Source: Caldilineales bacterium
GTDB taxonomy: Bacteria > Chloroflexota > Anaerolineae > J102
Length of the DNA: 64,000 nt
Direction of reading: 5' to 3'
NCBI GenBank assembly: GCA_024102915.1
Contig: JAGFJG010000053.1
Coordinates: 1 to 64,000, forward strand
The stretch's first letter is position 1; the number at the start of each line of letters is the position of its first letter. The position numbers were made by a program, and so were the translations under genes. Positions 24,953-33,670 of the stretch are shown here, one piece after another. A model generated the notes under the pieces. The model did no database searches. It was not told the origin of the DNA and was given only the letters and a program-made list of their open reading frames with translations.

Positions 24953-26509
24953 ATGGCGATTGATTACAAGATAGCGGAAGGGACAAGCCAAGTGGATTTT
25001 GAGACCTGGCTGGCAGACAACTACGAGTTTGTAGTCGAAGCGCCCGGCGTTGATGCATGGCGCATATTCGATACCTTCGACTGGCTTCTTTTCAATCGCG
25101 CCATGATGCTGCGCCGCACAGGCAGTGAGTTCGCACTGGTCGCGCTGAATGGCGGAACCATCCGCAACTGCGAAATCCGCGGCGGTGATCCTGTGTTCGC
25201 CAGAGATTTCCCGGAAGGCGTACTACGCTCTGATCTGGCGCGCATCATCAACGAACGCGCTCTGTTCCCGCTGGCCGAAGTCTATGTGGAAGAAACCAGT
25301 TATCGCATTCTGGATGACGAGCAGAAAACGGTAGCAAGACTGATTCGTACCCAGGTTCGTGGCGAAGGTGATGAGTTTGGTGGAGCAGACTCGGCCAGCT
25401 TTTTAGGAGTGCGGACCTTGCGCGGCTATGAAAAGCATGCCCGCCGGTTGGCGAAGGAATTGGCGGCCTGGGGTGAGGGACTGAATTCGATGGACGAGGC
25501 GATCTTACTCAGCGCTTTGCGGATGGCAGGACAAACGCCCAATAGCTATTCCAGCCGCCTGGATGTGCGGTTGAAGCCCGAAATGCGGGCGGATGCGGCG
25601 GCTCGGGCCATCATGCAGCGGTTGTTGGAGACGATACGCGCCAATGAAGAGGGCATCAAAGCCGACACCGACATCGAGTTTCTCCACGATTATCGCATCG
25701 CCGTCCGCCGCACCCGTTCGGCGCTCAGCCTGATCAAGGGCGTCTTCTCGCCGGAAATGACCGACCATTTCAAGCAGGAATTTCGGACATTGGGCAAGTT
25801 CACCAACGATCTGCGTGACCTCGATGTGTATCTCCTGGCGGAGGAGGGCTATCGCGCTCAGTTGCCCGGCGCCATGAAAAACGACATCGCTCCGTTATTC
25901 GATTACCTGCGCGCCCATCGTGTCGTGGCGCTTGACGCCGTGACAGAAACCCTGGAATCGGAAGCCTATGCGCGTACGCTGGACGAATGGGCGGCCTTTC
26001 TGAACGAATCCACCGCGGTCGATAGTGCCGTGAATGCCTCGCAGCCTATCATCAGCCTGGCGCGCAAGCGCATTCGCAAGCAGTATCAAAGGATTGTGCA
26101 GGACGGGAGCTTCATCCTCAGCCACACGGAGGATGAACTCCTGCACGCACTGCGCATCGAGTGCAAGAAACTGCGTTATCTGCTCGAGTTTTTCGAAAGC
26201 CTGTTTCCGCCGCGAAAAATGGGCCAGTTGATCAAGCAACTGAAACGTTTGCAAGACAATTTGGGCGAGTTTAGCGATCTGACCGTGCAGCAGAATTACC
26301 TGCTGGCGGTGGCGGAGGCGTTGGACATCGACGAAGTGCTGGCGAGACGGGCACTGGTCTCGACCGGCTTTCTGGTGGAGACGATGGCGCGCCGCCAGCA
26401 GGAAGTGAAATCCGAGTTCGCCGGTACATTCACGAAATTCGCTTCGCCAGCACATCAACGACAGTTTCACCGTCTTTTTGGCAGCGGCAAAGGAAGGCGC
26501 AAAATATGA
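24953..26509 (+). CDS. CHAD-domain protein
   Basis: 518 residues. The C-terminal CHAD domain (about 215-510) has the conserved basic helices EFLHDYRIAVRRTRSAL and LHALRIECKKLRYLLEFFESLF, which bind polyphosphate in known members. The N-terminal 200 residues resemble a diverged CYTH/triphosphate-tunnel region, but the typical ExExK start is missing (MAIDYKIAEG). The ATG at 24953 is preferred because upstream codons are not protein-like. Its stop overlaps the ATG of the ParA-type gene (ATGA, 4 bases), so both are translated together. A link to polyphosphate or granule positioning is inference. Confidence 0.88.
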   Translation: MAIDYKIAEGTSQVDFETWLADNYEFVVEAPGVDAWRIFDTFDWLLFNRAMMLRRTGSEFALVALNGGTIRNCEIRGGDPVFARDFPEGVLRSDLARIINERALFPLAEVYVEETSYRILDDEQKTVARLIRTQVRGEGDEFGGADSASFLGVRTLRGYEKHARRLAKELAAWGEGLNSMDEAILLSALRMAGQTPNSYSSRLDVRLKPEMRADAAARAIMQRLLETIRANEEGIKADTDIEFLHDYRIAVRRTRSALSLIKGVFSPEMTDHFKQEFRTLGKFTNDLRDLDVYLLAEEGYRAQLPGAMKNDIAPLFDYLRAHRVVALDAVTETLESEAYARTLDEWAAFLNESTAVDSAVNASQPIISLARKRIRKQYQRIVQDGSFILSHTEDELLHALRIECKKLRYLLEFFESLFPPRKMGQLIKQLKRLQDNLGEFSDLTVQQNYLLAVAEALDIDEVLARRALVSTGFLVETMARRQQEVKSEFAGTFTKFASPAHQRQFHRLFGSGKGRRKI

Positions 26510-27255
26510 CGACGCTGGCGCTTTACAGCAACAAGGGCGGCGTGGGCAAGACGACTGCTGCGGTCAATCTCGCCTATCTGGCAGCGCAGAGCGGCTATAC
26601 TACGCTCCTCTGCGATCTTGACCCTCAGGCGGCTGCGACCTTTTATTTTCGCGTCAAACCCAAATTGAAGGCGGATGCCCGCGGGCTGGTCGGGGTCAGG
26701 AAAGAGCTTGAGCGCAGCATCAAGGCTTCTGATTACACCGGGCTGGATATCTTGCCAGCCGACTTCAGCCACCGCAACCTCGATATCACTTTCGACAGAA
26801 GTAAACGCAGCCGCCAGCGCCTGGGAAGCGCCCTGAAACGATTGCGACGGGAGTATGACCTCATCGTCCTCGATTGCCCGCCCACCATCAACATCCTGGC
26901 CGAGAACATCTTCAACGCCAGTGATCATTTGCTCGTACCCGTCATCCCCACTACGCTATCGGTACGCACCTTCGAACAACTCTTGTCCTTTCTGGCTGAG
27001 AATAAGCATGACTTGAAACAGGTTTCCGCCTTTTTCTCGATGGTCGATCGGCGCAAAAACCTGCATAAGCAAGTGATGTCTGAAATGTACGAACAGTTTT
27101 CCAATGTCATGCAAAACCCGATCCCCACGCTCTCACAAATCGAATTAATGGGGGTCTACCGCGAACCTGTTTCGGCATTTTCGCCCAGATCGGCGGCGGC
27201 GCGAGCTTACAAAGCGCTGTGGTCAGAATTGAAAGAAAAGAAGATGTTTTCCTAA
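26506..27255 (+). CDS. ParA/MinD-family P-loop ATPase
   Basis: 249 residues. The deviant Walker A motif KGGVGKTTAAVNLAYL (two lysines) sits at the N-terminus; Walker A' is LLCDLDPQAAAT and Walker B is LIVLDCPPTIN. Such ATPases form nucleoid- or membrane-bound dimers that position plasmids, chromosomes or cargo. No ParB gene follows; instead the gene is coupled to a CHAD protein by a 4-base overlap, suggesting an orphan, cargo-positioning type. About 190 bases separate it from the CpXC gene. Confidence 0.93.
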   Translation: MTTLALYSNKGGVGKTTAAVNLAYLAAQSGYTTLLCDLDPQAAATFYFRVKPKLKADARGLVGVRKELERSIKASDYTGLDILPADFSHRNLDITFDRSKRSRQRLGSALKRLRREYDLIVLDCPPTINILAENIFNASDHLLVPVIPTTLSVRTFEQLLSFLAENKHDLKQVSAFFSMVDRRKNLHKQVMSEMYEQFSNVMQNPIPTLSQIELMGVYREPVSAFSPRSAAARAYKALWSELKEKKMFS

Positions 27256-27448
27256 AATGACCATAGAGGACGCAGCGATCACGGAGGCTATCGAGAAAAT
27301 GAGCAAGCCGAGCCGTGATTTGTGAGTTGGATCGCTTCAAATTCTCTGTGCGCACAGCGCCGCTCACAGTGTCCACTGTGATAAATTACTTGATAACAAA
27401 ACCTGGCTCAATCGCCAGTCAAGACACAAATTCAAAGGCTATAGAACA

Positions 27449-28786
27449 ATGATTGCACCACAAACCATTTCGATCACCTGCCCGCATTGCCGGAACAGAT
27501 ACAACATGCCCGTATTCAGCGTCATCGACGTGGGCCAGACACCCGAACTTAAGCAGGTCGTGCTCGCCGGACAACTCAATGCCAGCCAGTGCCCAAACTG
27601 CCGCAATGTGAACTATATTGCCGCGCCCCTGCTTTATCATGATCCCGAACATGAATTCCTGGGCATCTTCCTGCCGACACAACTCAACATGTCCGAGTCT
27701 CAGCGTCAGAAGGCGATTGGCGACCTCACAAAAGCGTTGATGGATTCACTGCCCGCAGAAAAACGCCGCGGCTATATGCTCAACCCGCAACAGTTCCTCA
27801 CGCTCGACAGCCTGGTCGAGAAATTGCTGGGCTTTGAAGGCATCACCCCTGCGATGATCGAGGCCAGCCGCAAGAAGGTGGGGCTGGTCGATGAGTTGAT
27901 GCGGGTGAAGGATGACGGCATCTCCTTCAACCTCACCGTGAAGGAAAACGAAGCCCTGCTCGATGAGGAATTCTTCCGCCTGCTCAGCAATTTCATTCTG
28001 TCAGCCCAGGCCCAGGGTGACGAGCAATCCGCGCAGCAATTGGCTGACTTGCGCGAGAAGCTGCTGCCCATCACCACGACTGGACAGAAGATACTGAAGC
28101 AACGGCGCGCCGTGCAGAATTTGGGCAAAGAGCCAACCCGTGAGTCGGTGCTGGAAGCGATCATCAATGCCGATCTGGACGAGGTCGAGGCGATCGCCGT
28201 CGTTGTCGCCCCGGCGTTGGATTATCAGTTTTTCCAGAATCTGACCGACCGCATCGAAGCGGCCCCGGCGGAAGAGCGGCCGACATTGGAAGAAAAGCGT
28301 AAGCGCATTCTTGAGATCGTGGAGTCGATGCGTGCCGCCGATCAGCAGGCGGCGCAGCAGTCCAGCCAGATTATCCAGGAATTGCTTGGCGCTGAGGACA
28401 TGGCCGCCGCCGTCGATGAGATGTTGCCATACATCGACCAGACCGTCATGTCCCTGCTGTTGGCGAATATTCGGGATGCCGAGAAACGCGGCGCCCAGGC
28501 GGCAGTGCAACGTCTGACCGAGCTTTGGAGCCTGATTGTCGCCGCCACCGAAGAGGCGATGCCGCCGGAATTGCGGCTTCTCTACCAGATCACCGATGCC
28601 GAATATCCCGAAGGCACGCGTGCCGTGCTCAAGGAGCACAAGGCAGAGATTACGCCTGAATTCCTGGAGTTTCTCAAATCGAGCATCGACACCATTGAAC
28701 AACAGGACGACGGCGATCCGACGGAGCGCGCTGCCGTCGCTCGGCATCTGCGCAACGTGTTGACTCAGGCCCAGCTCGGGGTATGA
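27449..28786 (+). CDS. CpXC-domain protein
   Basis: 445 residues. The N-terminal CpXC domain (about 1-130) has the zinc-ribbon pairs CPHC (about residue 11) and CPNC (about 50). The rest is predicted helical and rich in Glu/Gln/Ala, with likely coiled coils (EEKRKRILEIVESMRAADQQ; LAGAED-type segments). Function is unknown; the family is frequent in Chloroflexota. AAAGG lies 9 bases before the ATG. It is in the same direction as the CHAD/ParA pair and the glycosyltransferase gene. Confidence 0.85.
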   Translation: MIAPQTISITCPHCRNRYNMPVFSVIDVGQTPELKQVVLAGQLNASQCPNCRNVNYIAAPLLYHDPEHEFLGIFLPTQLNMSESQRQKAIGDLTKALMDSLPAEKRRGYMLNPQQFLTLDSLVEKLLGFEGITPAMIEASRKKVGLVDELMRVKDDGISFNLTVKENEALLDEEFFRLLSNFILSAQAQGDEQSAQQLADLREKLLPITTTGQKILKQRRAVQNLGKEPTRESVLEAIINADLDEVEAIAVVVAPALDYQFFQNLTDRIEAAPAEERPTLEEKRKRILEIVESMRAADQQAAQQSSQIIQELLGAEDMAAAVDEMLPYIDQTVMSLLLANIRDAEKRGAQAAVQRLTELWSLIVAATEEAMPPELRLLYQITDAEYPEGTRAVLKEHKAEITPEFLEFLKSSIDTIEQQDDGDPTERAAVARHLRNVLTQAQLGV

Positions 28787-28826
28787 GTCCGCTCGTGCTC
28801 ATTTCCATGCCTGGGGACTAAGCCGC

Positions 28827-29966
28827 ATGCGCGTCGGCATGTTCAGCAACGCATACAAGCCGATCATCAATGGCGTCGTGCGTTCGATCAGTCTATACCG
28901 CCAGGGCTTGATAAAGGACGGGCACTTCGTGAGCATCTTTGCGCCGGACGATCGTTCGCACGACGATGTCGAGCCGTTTGTATTTCGCTATCCCAGCGTG
29001 CCGCTGCGCTTCGATTACGCTTTCCCCGTGACGCTGGCGCCGCACATTTCCTGGCTGTTGCCCAGGCTGAAGCTGAACATTCTGCACGCGCATCACCCAT
29101 TCGCCCTGGGAAAAGAAGCGTCCCGTTTCAGCCAATCGTTGGGCATACCCCTTGTGTTCACTTTTCATACGCTGTACCACGAATACGCTCACTACATGGG
29201 CGTCGAGACCGACATCGTCAAACAATTGTTGAAGCGAGTGGTGCGCGACTTTATCGAAGATGTGGATTGCATCATCGCCCCATCGCCCAGGGTGAGCGAA
29301 CTTTTCCCCAGCTATGGGATAGACCGGGCGGTCGAAGTGTTGCCCACGCCGGTCGACCTCACCCTGTTTCCTCCTCGCGCCAGACCCCCGCTCTCGAACC
29401 AGGATCGTTTTCAGGTTATCTATGTGGGCCGGGCGGCCAAAGAGAAAAATCTGCCCTTTCTCCTGCGCGCCTTCGCCTGGGCGGTGGCGGCTGAGCCCCG
29501 CTTCCATTTGCGCATCGTTGGCGGCGGGCCTGAGCGAGAACACCTGATGGAAGAGGCGAAACAGATGGGATTGGCGCGCCAGGTCGAGTTTGTCGGAGCG
29601 ATTCCGTTTGATCGAGTGCCTGACGAACTCAGCCGGGCCGACATGTTCGTGTTCGCCTCGACCACCGAAACCCAGGGGCTGGTCGTATTGGAGGCGATGG
29701 CGGCCGGCCTGCCCATGGTTTTGGCCGATAGCCCGGCGTTGTTGGATTGCGCTCGCCCCGGCGTCGATTGCCAGATATCCCGGCTGGACGAGGTCAAATT
29801 CGCCGAAGCGATGCTCCGTCTGGCCCATGACCCAGGCCGCGGCCAAGAGATGGGCCGTTCCGCCCGCGCCCAGGCGGAGCATTATAGCGTCGATTCGCTC
29901 ACACAGCGCCTTCTGGCGATCTATCAAAATACCATGGACGCTTACCACCGAGGGGTGCGTGTTTGA
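28827..29966 (+). CDS. Family 4 glycosyltransferase
   Basis: 379 residues with the GT-B fold. The N-terminal acceptor domain begins MRVGMFSNAYKPIINGVVRS and includes LNILHAHHPFALGKEA; the C-terminal donor domain has VIYVGRAAKEKNLPFLLRAF and the EX7E-type region ASTTETQGLVVLEAMAAGLP. It resembles the mannosyl/glucosyltransferases that build glycolipids (for example diacylglycerol glucosyltransferase or PimB-like enzymes). The acceptor is not determinable. The stop overlaps the TTG start of the CinA-like gene by four bases. Confidence 0.92.
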   Translation: MRVGMFSNAYKPIINGVVRSISLYRQGLIKDGHFVSIFAPDDRSHDDVEPFVFRYPSVPLRFDYAFPVTLAPHISWLLPRLKLNILHAHHPFALGKEASRFSQSLGIPLVFTFHTLYHEYAHYMGVETDIVKQLLKRVVRDFIEDVDCIIAPSPRVSELFPSYGIDRAVEVLPTPVDLTLFPPRARPPLSNQDRFQVIYVGRAAKEKNLPFLLRAFAWAVAAEPRFHLRIVGGGPEREHLMEEAKQMGLARQVEFVGAIPFDRVPDELSRADMFVFASTTETQGLVVLEAMAAGLPMVLADSPALLDCARPGVDCQISRLDEVKFAEAMLRLAHDPGRGQEMGRSARAQAEHYSVDSLTQRLLAIYQNTMDAYHRGVRV

Positions 29967-31189
29967 AAGCTGAGATTATCACCACCGGCACCGAGATTCT
30001 GCTCGGCGAAATCGTCGACACCAACGCCGCGTACATTGCCCGCCAGCTACGCGACGCCGGCGTCAATCTGTATTACAAGACCACAGTGGGGGATAACCGC
30101 GAGCGACTGGCCCAGGTTTTGCGGATGGGCCTGTCCCGGTCGGATGTGCTCGTCGTCACCGGCGGCCTGGGCCCGACCGTCGATGACATCACCCGCGAGG
30201 CGGCGGCGGACGCCGTTGGCCGCAAGTTGGAGCAGCGCCCTGAACTCGTCGAGCGTTTGCGGGAGCAGTTCGCCAGTTGGGGCCGCGAGTTGGGCGAAAA
30301 CAATTTGCGCCAGAGCTATTTGCCCACGGGGGCGCAGGTGTTATTCAATCCTATCGGCACAGCGCCCGGTTTTCTGGTCGAGGAGGGCGACACAGCGATC
30401 CTGTGTTTGCCCGGCGTTCCCCGCGAGATGAAACGCATGATGGCCGATCATGTCATCCCCTATTTGCAGAGGCGATTGGGCGAGGAGGGCGCGGTGATCG
30501 TCACTCGCACCCTGCACACGGCGGGCATGGGCGAAAGCGCCATCGATGAGAAAATCGCCGATCTGATGGTGGGCGGCAATCCCACGGTGGGGTTGTCGGC
30601 GCACCTGGGGCGAGTCGATATCAGGATTGCGGCGCGGGCGTCCACTCTGGCCGAGGCGGAATCGCTGTTGGAGCCTGTGGAACTCGATTTGTCGCAACGT
30701 CTTGGTCGCATGATATTCGGTAAGGATGACGACACCCTGAGCGGTGTTGTGGCCTCACGACTGCGAACGTCAGGCGTCACACTGGCGGTGGTGGAAACCA
30801 ACACAGCCGGGACGCTGGCTGCCAGCTTCGAGGGGGATGATCGTGACCTGCTGCGGGCGAGTTATGTTGCGCCAACCCTGACCGCGCTGGCGGCGCAGTT
30901 GGGGCTGGATCAAGAATTGGGGTGCGATGCCGCGAGCGCTGCCCTGGCCGCCAGAACCGTTCAAAACCTCGAAGGCGTTGATATCGCCCTGACTATTGTG
31001 GGGACCACAGACCCCGACCAGGGCTTTTGGTCGGCCAACCGGGGCGAGACCTGGCTGGCTCTCGCCGGTCCGAACGGCGAATTGACGCAACGATTTTCCG
31101 TGGGCGGTTCCGATGAATTCACCCGCAACTGGCTGTCCGTGTACGCCCTGAATTTCATCCGTCTCAACCTTGATCGCATTCATGTCTGA
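29963..31189 (+). CDS. CinA-like protein with a degenerate C-terminal amidase domain
   Basis: 408 residues. The N-terminal MoCF/pyrophosphatase-like domain is well conserved (TTGTEILLGEIVDTNA, VTGGLGPTVDDITREA, CLPGVPREM) and in family members hydrolyses ADP-ribose or NAD-type pyrophosphates. The C-terminal PncC domain normally carries ESCTGG, where Ser acts in deamidating NMN; here it reads VETNTAGT, and the later GPGG-type motif is absent, so amidase activity is unlikely. The start is a TTG within the glycosyltransferase stop, with GAGGGG 7 bases upstream. Confidence 0.88.
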   Translation: MKAEIITTGTEILLGEIVDTNAAYIARQLRDAGVNLYYKTTVGDNRERLAQVLRMGLSRSDVLVVTGGLGPTVDDITREAAADAVGRKLEQRPELVERLREQFASWGRELGENNLRQSYLPTGAQVLFNPIGTAPGFLVEEGDTAILCLPGVPREMKRMMADHVIPYLQRRLGEEGAVIVTRTLHTAGMGESAIDEKIADLMVGGNPTVGLSAHLGRVDIRIAARASTLAEAESLLEPVELDLSQRLGRMIFGKDDDTLSGVVASRLRTSGVTLAVVETNTAGTLAASFEGDDRDLLRASYVAPTLTALAAQLGLDQELGCDAASAALAARTVQNLEGVDIALTIVGTTDPDQGFWSANRGETWLALAGPNGELTQRFSVGGSDEFTRNWLSVYALNFIRLNLDRIHV

Positions 31190-31307
31190 GTTCAACATCC
31201 CAAGTTCCGGGTTTCGACTTCCCCATTTTTAGATACCGGCAGTAAAGGTCCGTGGGGATCCAACCTTGAACCTGGAACTTTCGACTCCAATCTTTCTTCC
31301 TAATCCC

Positions 31308-32225
31308 ATGTTCCTCTTTATCTTCCTCGACGGCATCGGCGTTGGCCCCGACCAGGAGACGAATCCCCTGGCAAACGGCCACTTTCCCGCCCTGAATCGA
31401 TTATGCGGCGGGCCGATGGTTAGCGGTCGCGAAATCCATCATGACAACCACCTGTTCAGGCCGATAGACGCCAGTCTGGGAATCGAGGGGTTGCCGCAAA
31501 GCGCCACCGGCCAGACCACGCTTTTTACCGGCGTCAACGGGCCAGAGCTCGAAGGAATGCATATCAGCGCTTTTCCTACGCAGGCATTGCGTGATACGAT
31601 TGCTGAACACAGCATTTTGAAGCAGGCCCATGAAGCAGGCTACCGGGTTGCATTCGCCAATGCCTACAGCCCCCACTATTGGGAGCAAGCGGCCAGACGC
31701 CGCAACAGGCACTCGGCGACTACCTGGACCAATATCGCCGCGGGCCTGCCTTTTCGCGATTTCGATGATCTGGCAAACGGCCAGGCGGTCTATTGGGATA
31801 TCACCCATGAGATCGCGGGCAGCACTTATGCGCCTGAACTGGCCTATGTCGATCCCGTTACCGCCGGACGACGTCTGGCGAACCTGACCAGCTCTCACGA
31901 CCTCGTACTCTGGGAGACTTTTCTCCCCGATTTGAGCGGTCATCGCCGCATCGACTGGACGCCCATCGAGACGCTTCAGCGCATCGACCAGATGTTGCAA
32001 GGTCTGCTCGACTCACTGCCGCCGAAGGCTACGTTACTCATCACTTCTGACCATGGCAATCTCGAAGACCCGCAAACCAAAGGCCACACCTACAATCCCG
32101 TTCCCCTCATCGTTTGGGGGCCTGGGGCCAGCGCTTTTTCTGAGGTGACAGACCTCAGCGGCGTGACCCCGACCATTCTAGCCTATCTTGCCCAACAGGC
32201 CGGCGCTTCGGCTCCGCATCAATGA
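31308..32225 (+). CDS. Metalloenzyme of the phosphoglycerate mutase/alkaline phosphatase superfamily
   Basis: 305 residues. It starts with FIFLDGIGVG (first metal Asp); the nucleophile region is SATGQTTLFTGVNG, and the C-terminal metal site is LLITSDHGNLED followed by KGHTYNPVP. This matches the metalloenzyme domain shared by cofactor-independent phosphoglycerate mutase and phosphopentomutase, but it is too short for iPGM (about 510 residues) and lacks its inserted domain. The substrate is unknown. The ATG at 31308 fits the family start; no ribosome binding site is evident. Confidence 0.85.
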   Translation: MFLFIFLDGIGVGPDQETNPLANGHFPALNRLCGGPMVSGREIHHDNHLFRPIDASLGIEGLPQSATGQTTLFTGVNGPELEGMHISAFPTQALRDTIAEHSILKQAHEAGYRVAFANAYSPHYWEQAARRRNRHSATTWTNIAAGLPFRDFDDLANGQAVYWDITHEIAGSTYAPELAYVDPVTAGRRLANLTSSHDLVLWETFLPDLSGHRRIDWTPIETLQRIDQMLQGLLDSLPPKATLLITSDHGNLEDPQTKGHTYNPVPLIVWGPGASAFSEVTDLSGVTPTILAYLAQQAGASAPHQ

Positions 32226-32259
32226 CTGTTCCGATTCCCCCACCAATTATCCGGACAAA

Positions 32260-33663
32260 ATGATGAAGAAACAGAGCATCCCCATGCCGCGCTTGCGTGT
32301 AATCATCCTCCTCATCGCACTGTTTATGCTGGCGGCCTGCGCAGACGGCCAGGGCGGTCTCACGCTGTTTTCACCCGAAGTGTCGGTCACGCCCGCTTCA
32401 GCGCCGATCGCAATTCCCGGCGTCACGCCGGTCATCCCCACCGATGGCCCCGCGGCCACCCTGATTGCCGAGGCTGCGGCGGAGCTGGCTCCGACAGCCG
32501 TGGAAACGCCGACGAATACGCCGACGCCCGAACGAACGCCTGTTCGCCTGAAAGCGCCGGCCTCCCCGCCGGAACGACCGACTGACACCGCCACACCTTC
32601 GGTCAGTCCAACAGTTACAGATACGCCGACCGCCACCCCCACCGCCGTCCCGACGGAGACATTGACTCCGACGGATACGGCAGCGCCAACCGAAACAGCC
32701 ACCTCCTCGCCTGCGCCAACCAACACGCCAGTCGTGGTCACTGCCACTGCCACCACCGCCCCGGAAGTCTCGCCCGCAGAGCCGACTCCGGAGCCGACAG
32801 TCGTCGCTATCGACCGACCGCTTGGCCTCGACCACACTTTGAATATCCTGATCGTCGGATCGGATGAGCGGGTGGAGGGACAACCCTGGCGTTCGGATGT
32901 GATCATGTTGGCGGCGGTCGATTTCGCCAATCGTGAAGTCGGCGTCATCTCCTTCCCCCGCGACCTGTGGGTGAGCATCCCCACCGTGGGCGAGAATCGA
33001 ATCAATACCGCCACCTTCTTTGGCGACGCCTATAATTACAAAAACGGCGGCGGCATCGGCCTTCTTTCCGATACGTTGGCCCAGAATTTTGGAGTGCGCG
33101 TCGACCATTTTGTCAAGATTGATTTCAAAAGCTATAAAGATGTCGTCGATGCATTGGGCGGCATCGACGTGGTTGTCGATTGCCCGATGTATGGGCGATT
33201 CCCCCGTGAGCCGGGCAGCACGGAACTGATCTACCAGACATTGCAGCCGGGCGAATATCACATGGACGGTCTTTTCGCCCTGCGCTATGCCCGTGAGCGC
33301 AAGAGCACCAGTGATGTGGATCGGGCGAGACGCCAACAGCGCGTGCTGATCGCCATCCGTAATCGTGCTCGCGAGATCAACATCATCCCGCGCCTGCCCG
33401 CCCTATACGACGCGCTGCGCGGCACCATTGAGACCGATCTCGGTTTCACCGACATCATCGCCCTGGCGCGCCTGGGTATTCAGATTGACCCCAAAGACGC
33501 CCACGGGTTTATCATTGATTTCCGCCATACCGATAGCTGGACCACGCCGGAAGGGGCGGCCGTGCTCCTGCCGCGCATGCAGCTTATCCAGGACGGCATC
33601 CTCCATTTATTTGAACAGAACTCTATTCTCGAATCACCCAGCAAGCCTCGATCTTGCCAATAG
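32260..33663 (+). CDS. LytR-CpsA-Psr (LCP) family lipoprotein, first of a tandem pair
   Basis: 467 residues. A lipoprotein signal (LFMLAAC, Cys about residue 27) is followed by a Thr/Pro/Ala-rich spacer (about 45-185) and the LCP domain: NILIVGSDER, WRSDVIMLAAVDFANREVGVISFPRDLWV, FVKIDFKSYKDVVDALGGIDVVVDCP and YARERKSTSDVDRARRQQ. LCP enzymes attach wall polymers or glycans from a polyprenyl-phosphate carrier to peptidoglycan or proteins on the outer face of the membrane. The start is ATG at 32260 (another at 32263). The second LCP gene follows 7 bases after the stop. Confidence 0.92.
   Translation: MMKKQSIPMPRLRVIILLIALFMLAACADGQGGLTLFSPEVSVTPASAPIAIPGVTPVIPTDGPAATLIAEAAAELAPTAVETPTNTPTPERTPVRLKAPASPPERPTDTATPSVSPTVTDTPTATPTAVPTETLTPTDTAAPTETATSSPAPTNTPVVVTATATTAPEVSPAEPTPEPTVVAIDRPLGLDHTLNILIVGSDERVEGQPWRSDVIMLAAVDFANREVGVISFPRDLWVSIPTVGENRINTATFFGDAYNYKNGGGIGLLSDTLAQNFGVRVDHFVKIDFKSYKDVVDALGGIDVVVDCPMYGRFPREPGSTELIYQTLQPGEYHMDGLFALRYARERKSTSDVDRARRQQRVLIAIRNRAREINIIPRLPALYDALRGTIETDLGFTDIIALARLGIQIDPKDAHGFIIDFRHTDSWTTPEGAAVLLPRMQLIQDGILHLFEQNSILESPSKPRSCQ
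32480..32810 (+). repeat. Thr/Pro-rich low-complexity linker sequence
   Basis: Codes for the spacer between membrane anchor and LCP domain. Short ACN/CCN codon repeats (TPT-, TAT- and TPAPTNTP-type) alternate; it is presumably a wall-spanning, possibly glycosylated linker. Confidence 0.6.
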
Positions 33664-33670
33664 GACCTCT

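Noticed and set aside
31201-31285. Weak inverted similarity (AAGTTCCGGG... and ...CCTGGAACTT) before the metalloenzyme gene
   Set aside because: Only about eight bases pair cleanly; too weak to call a repeat or regulatory site.
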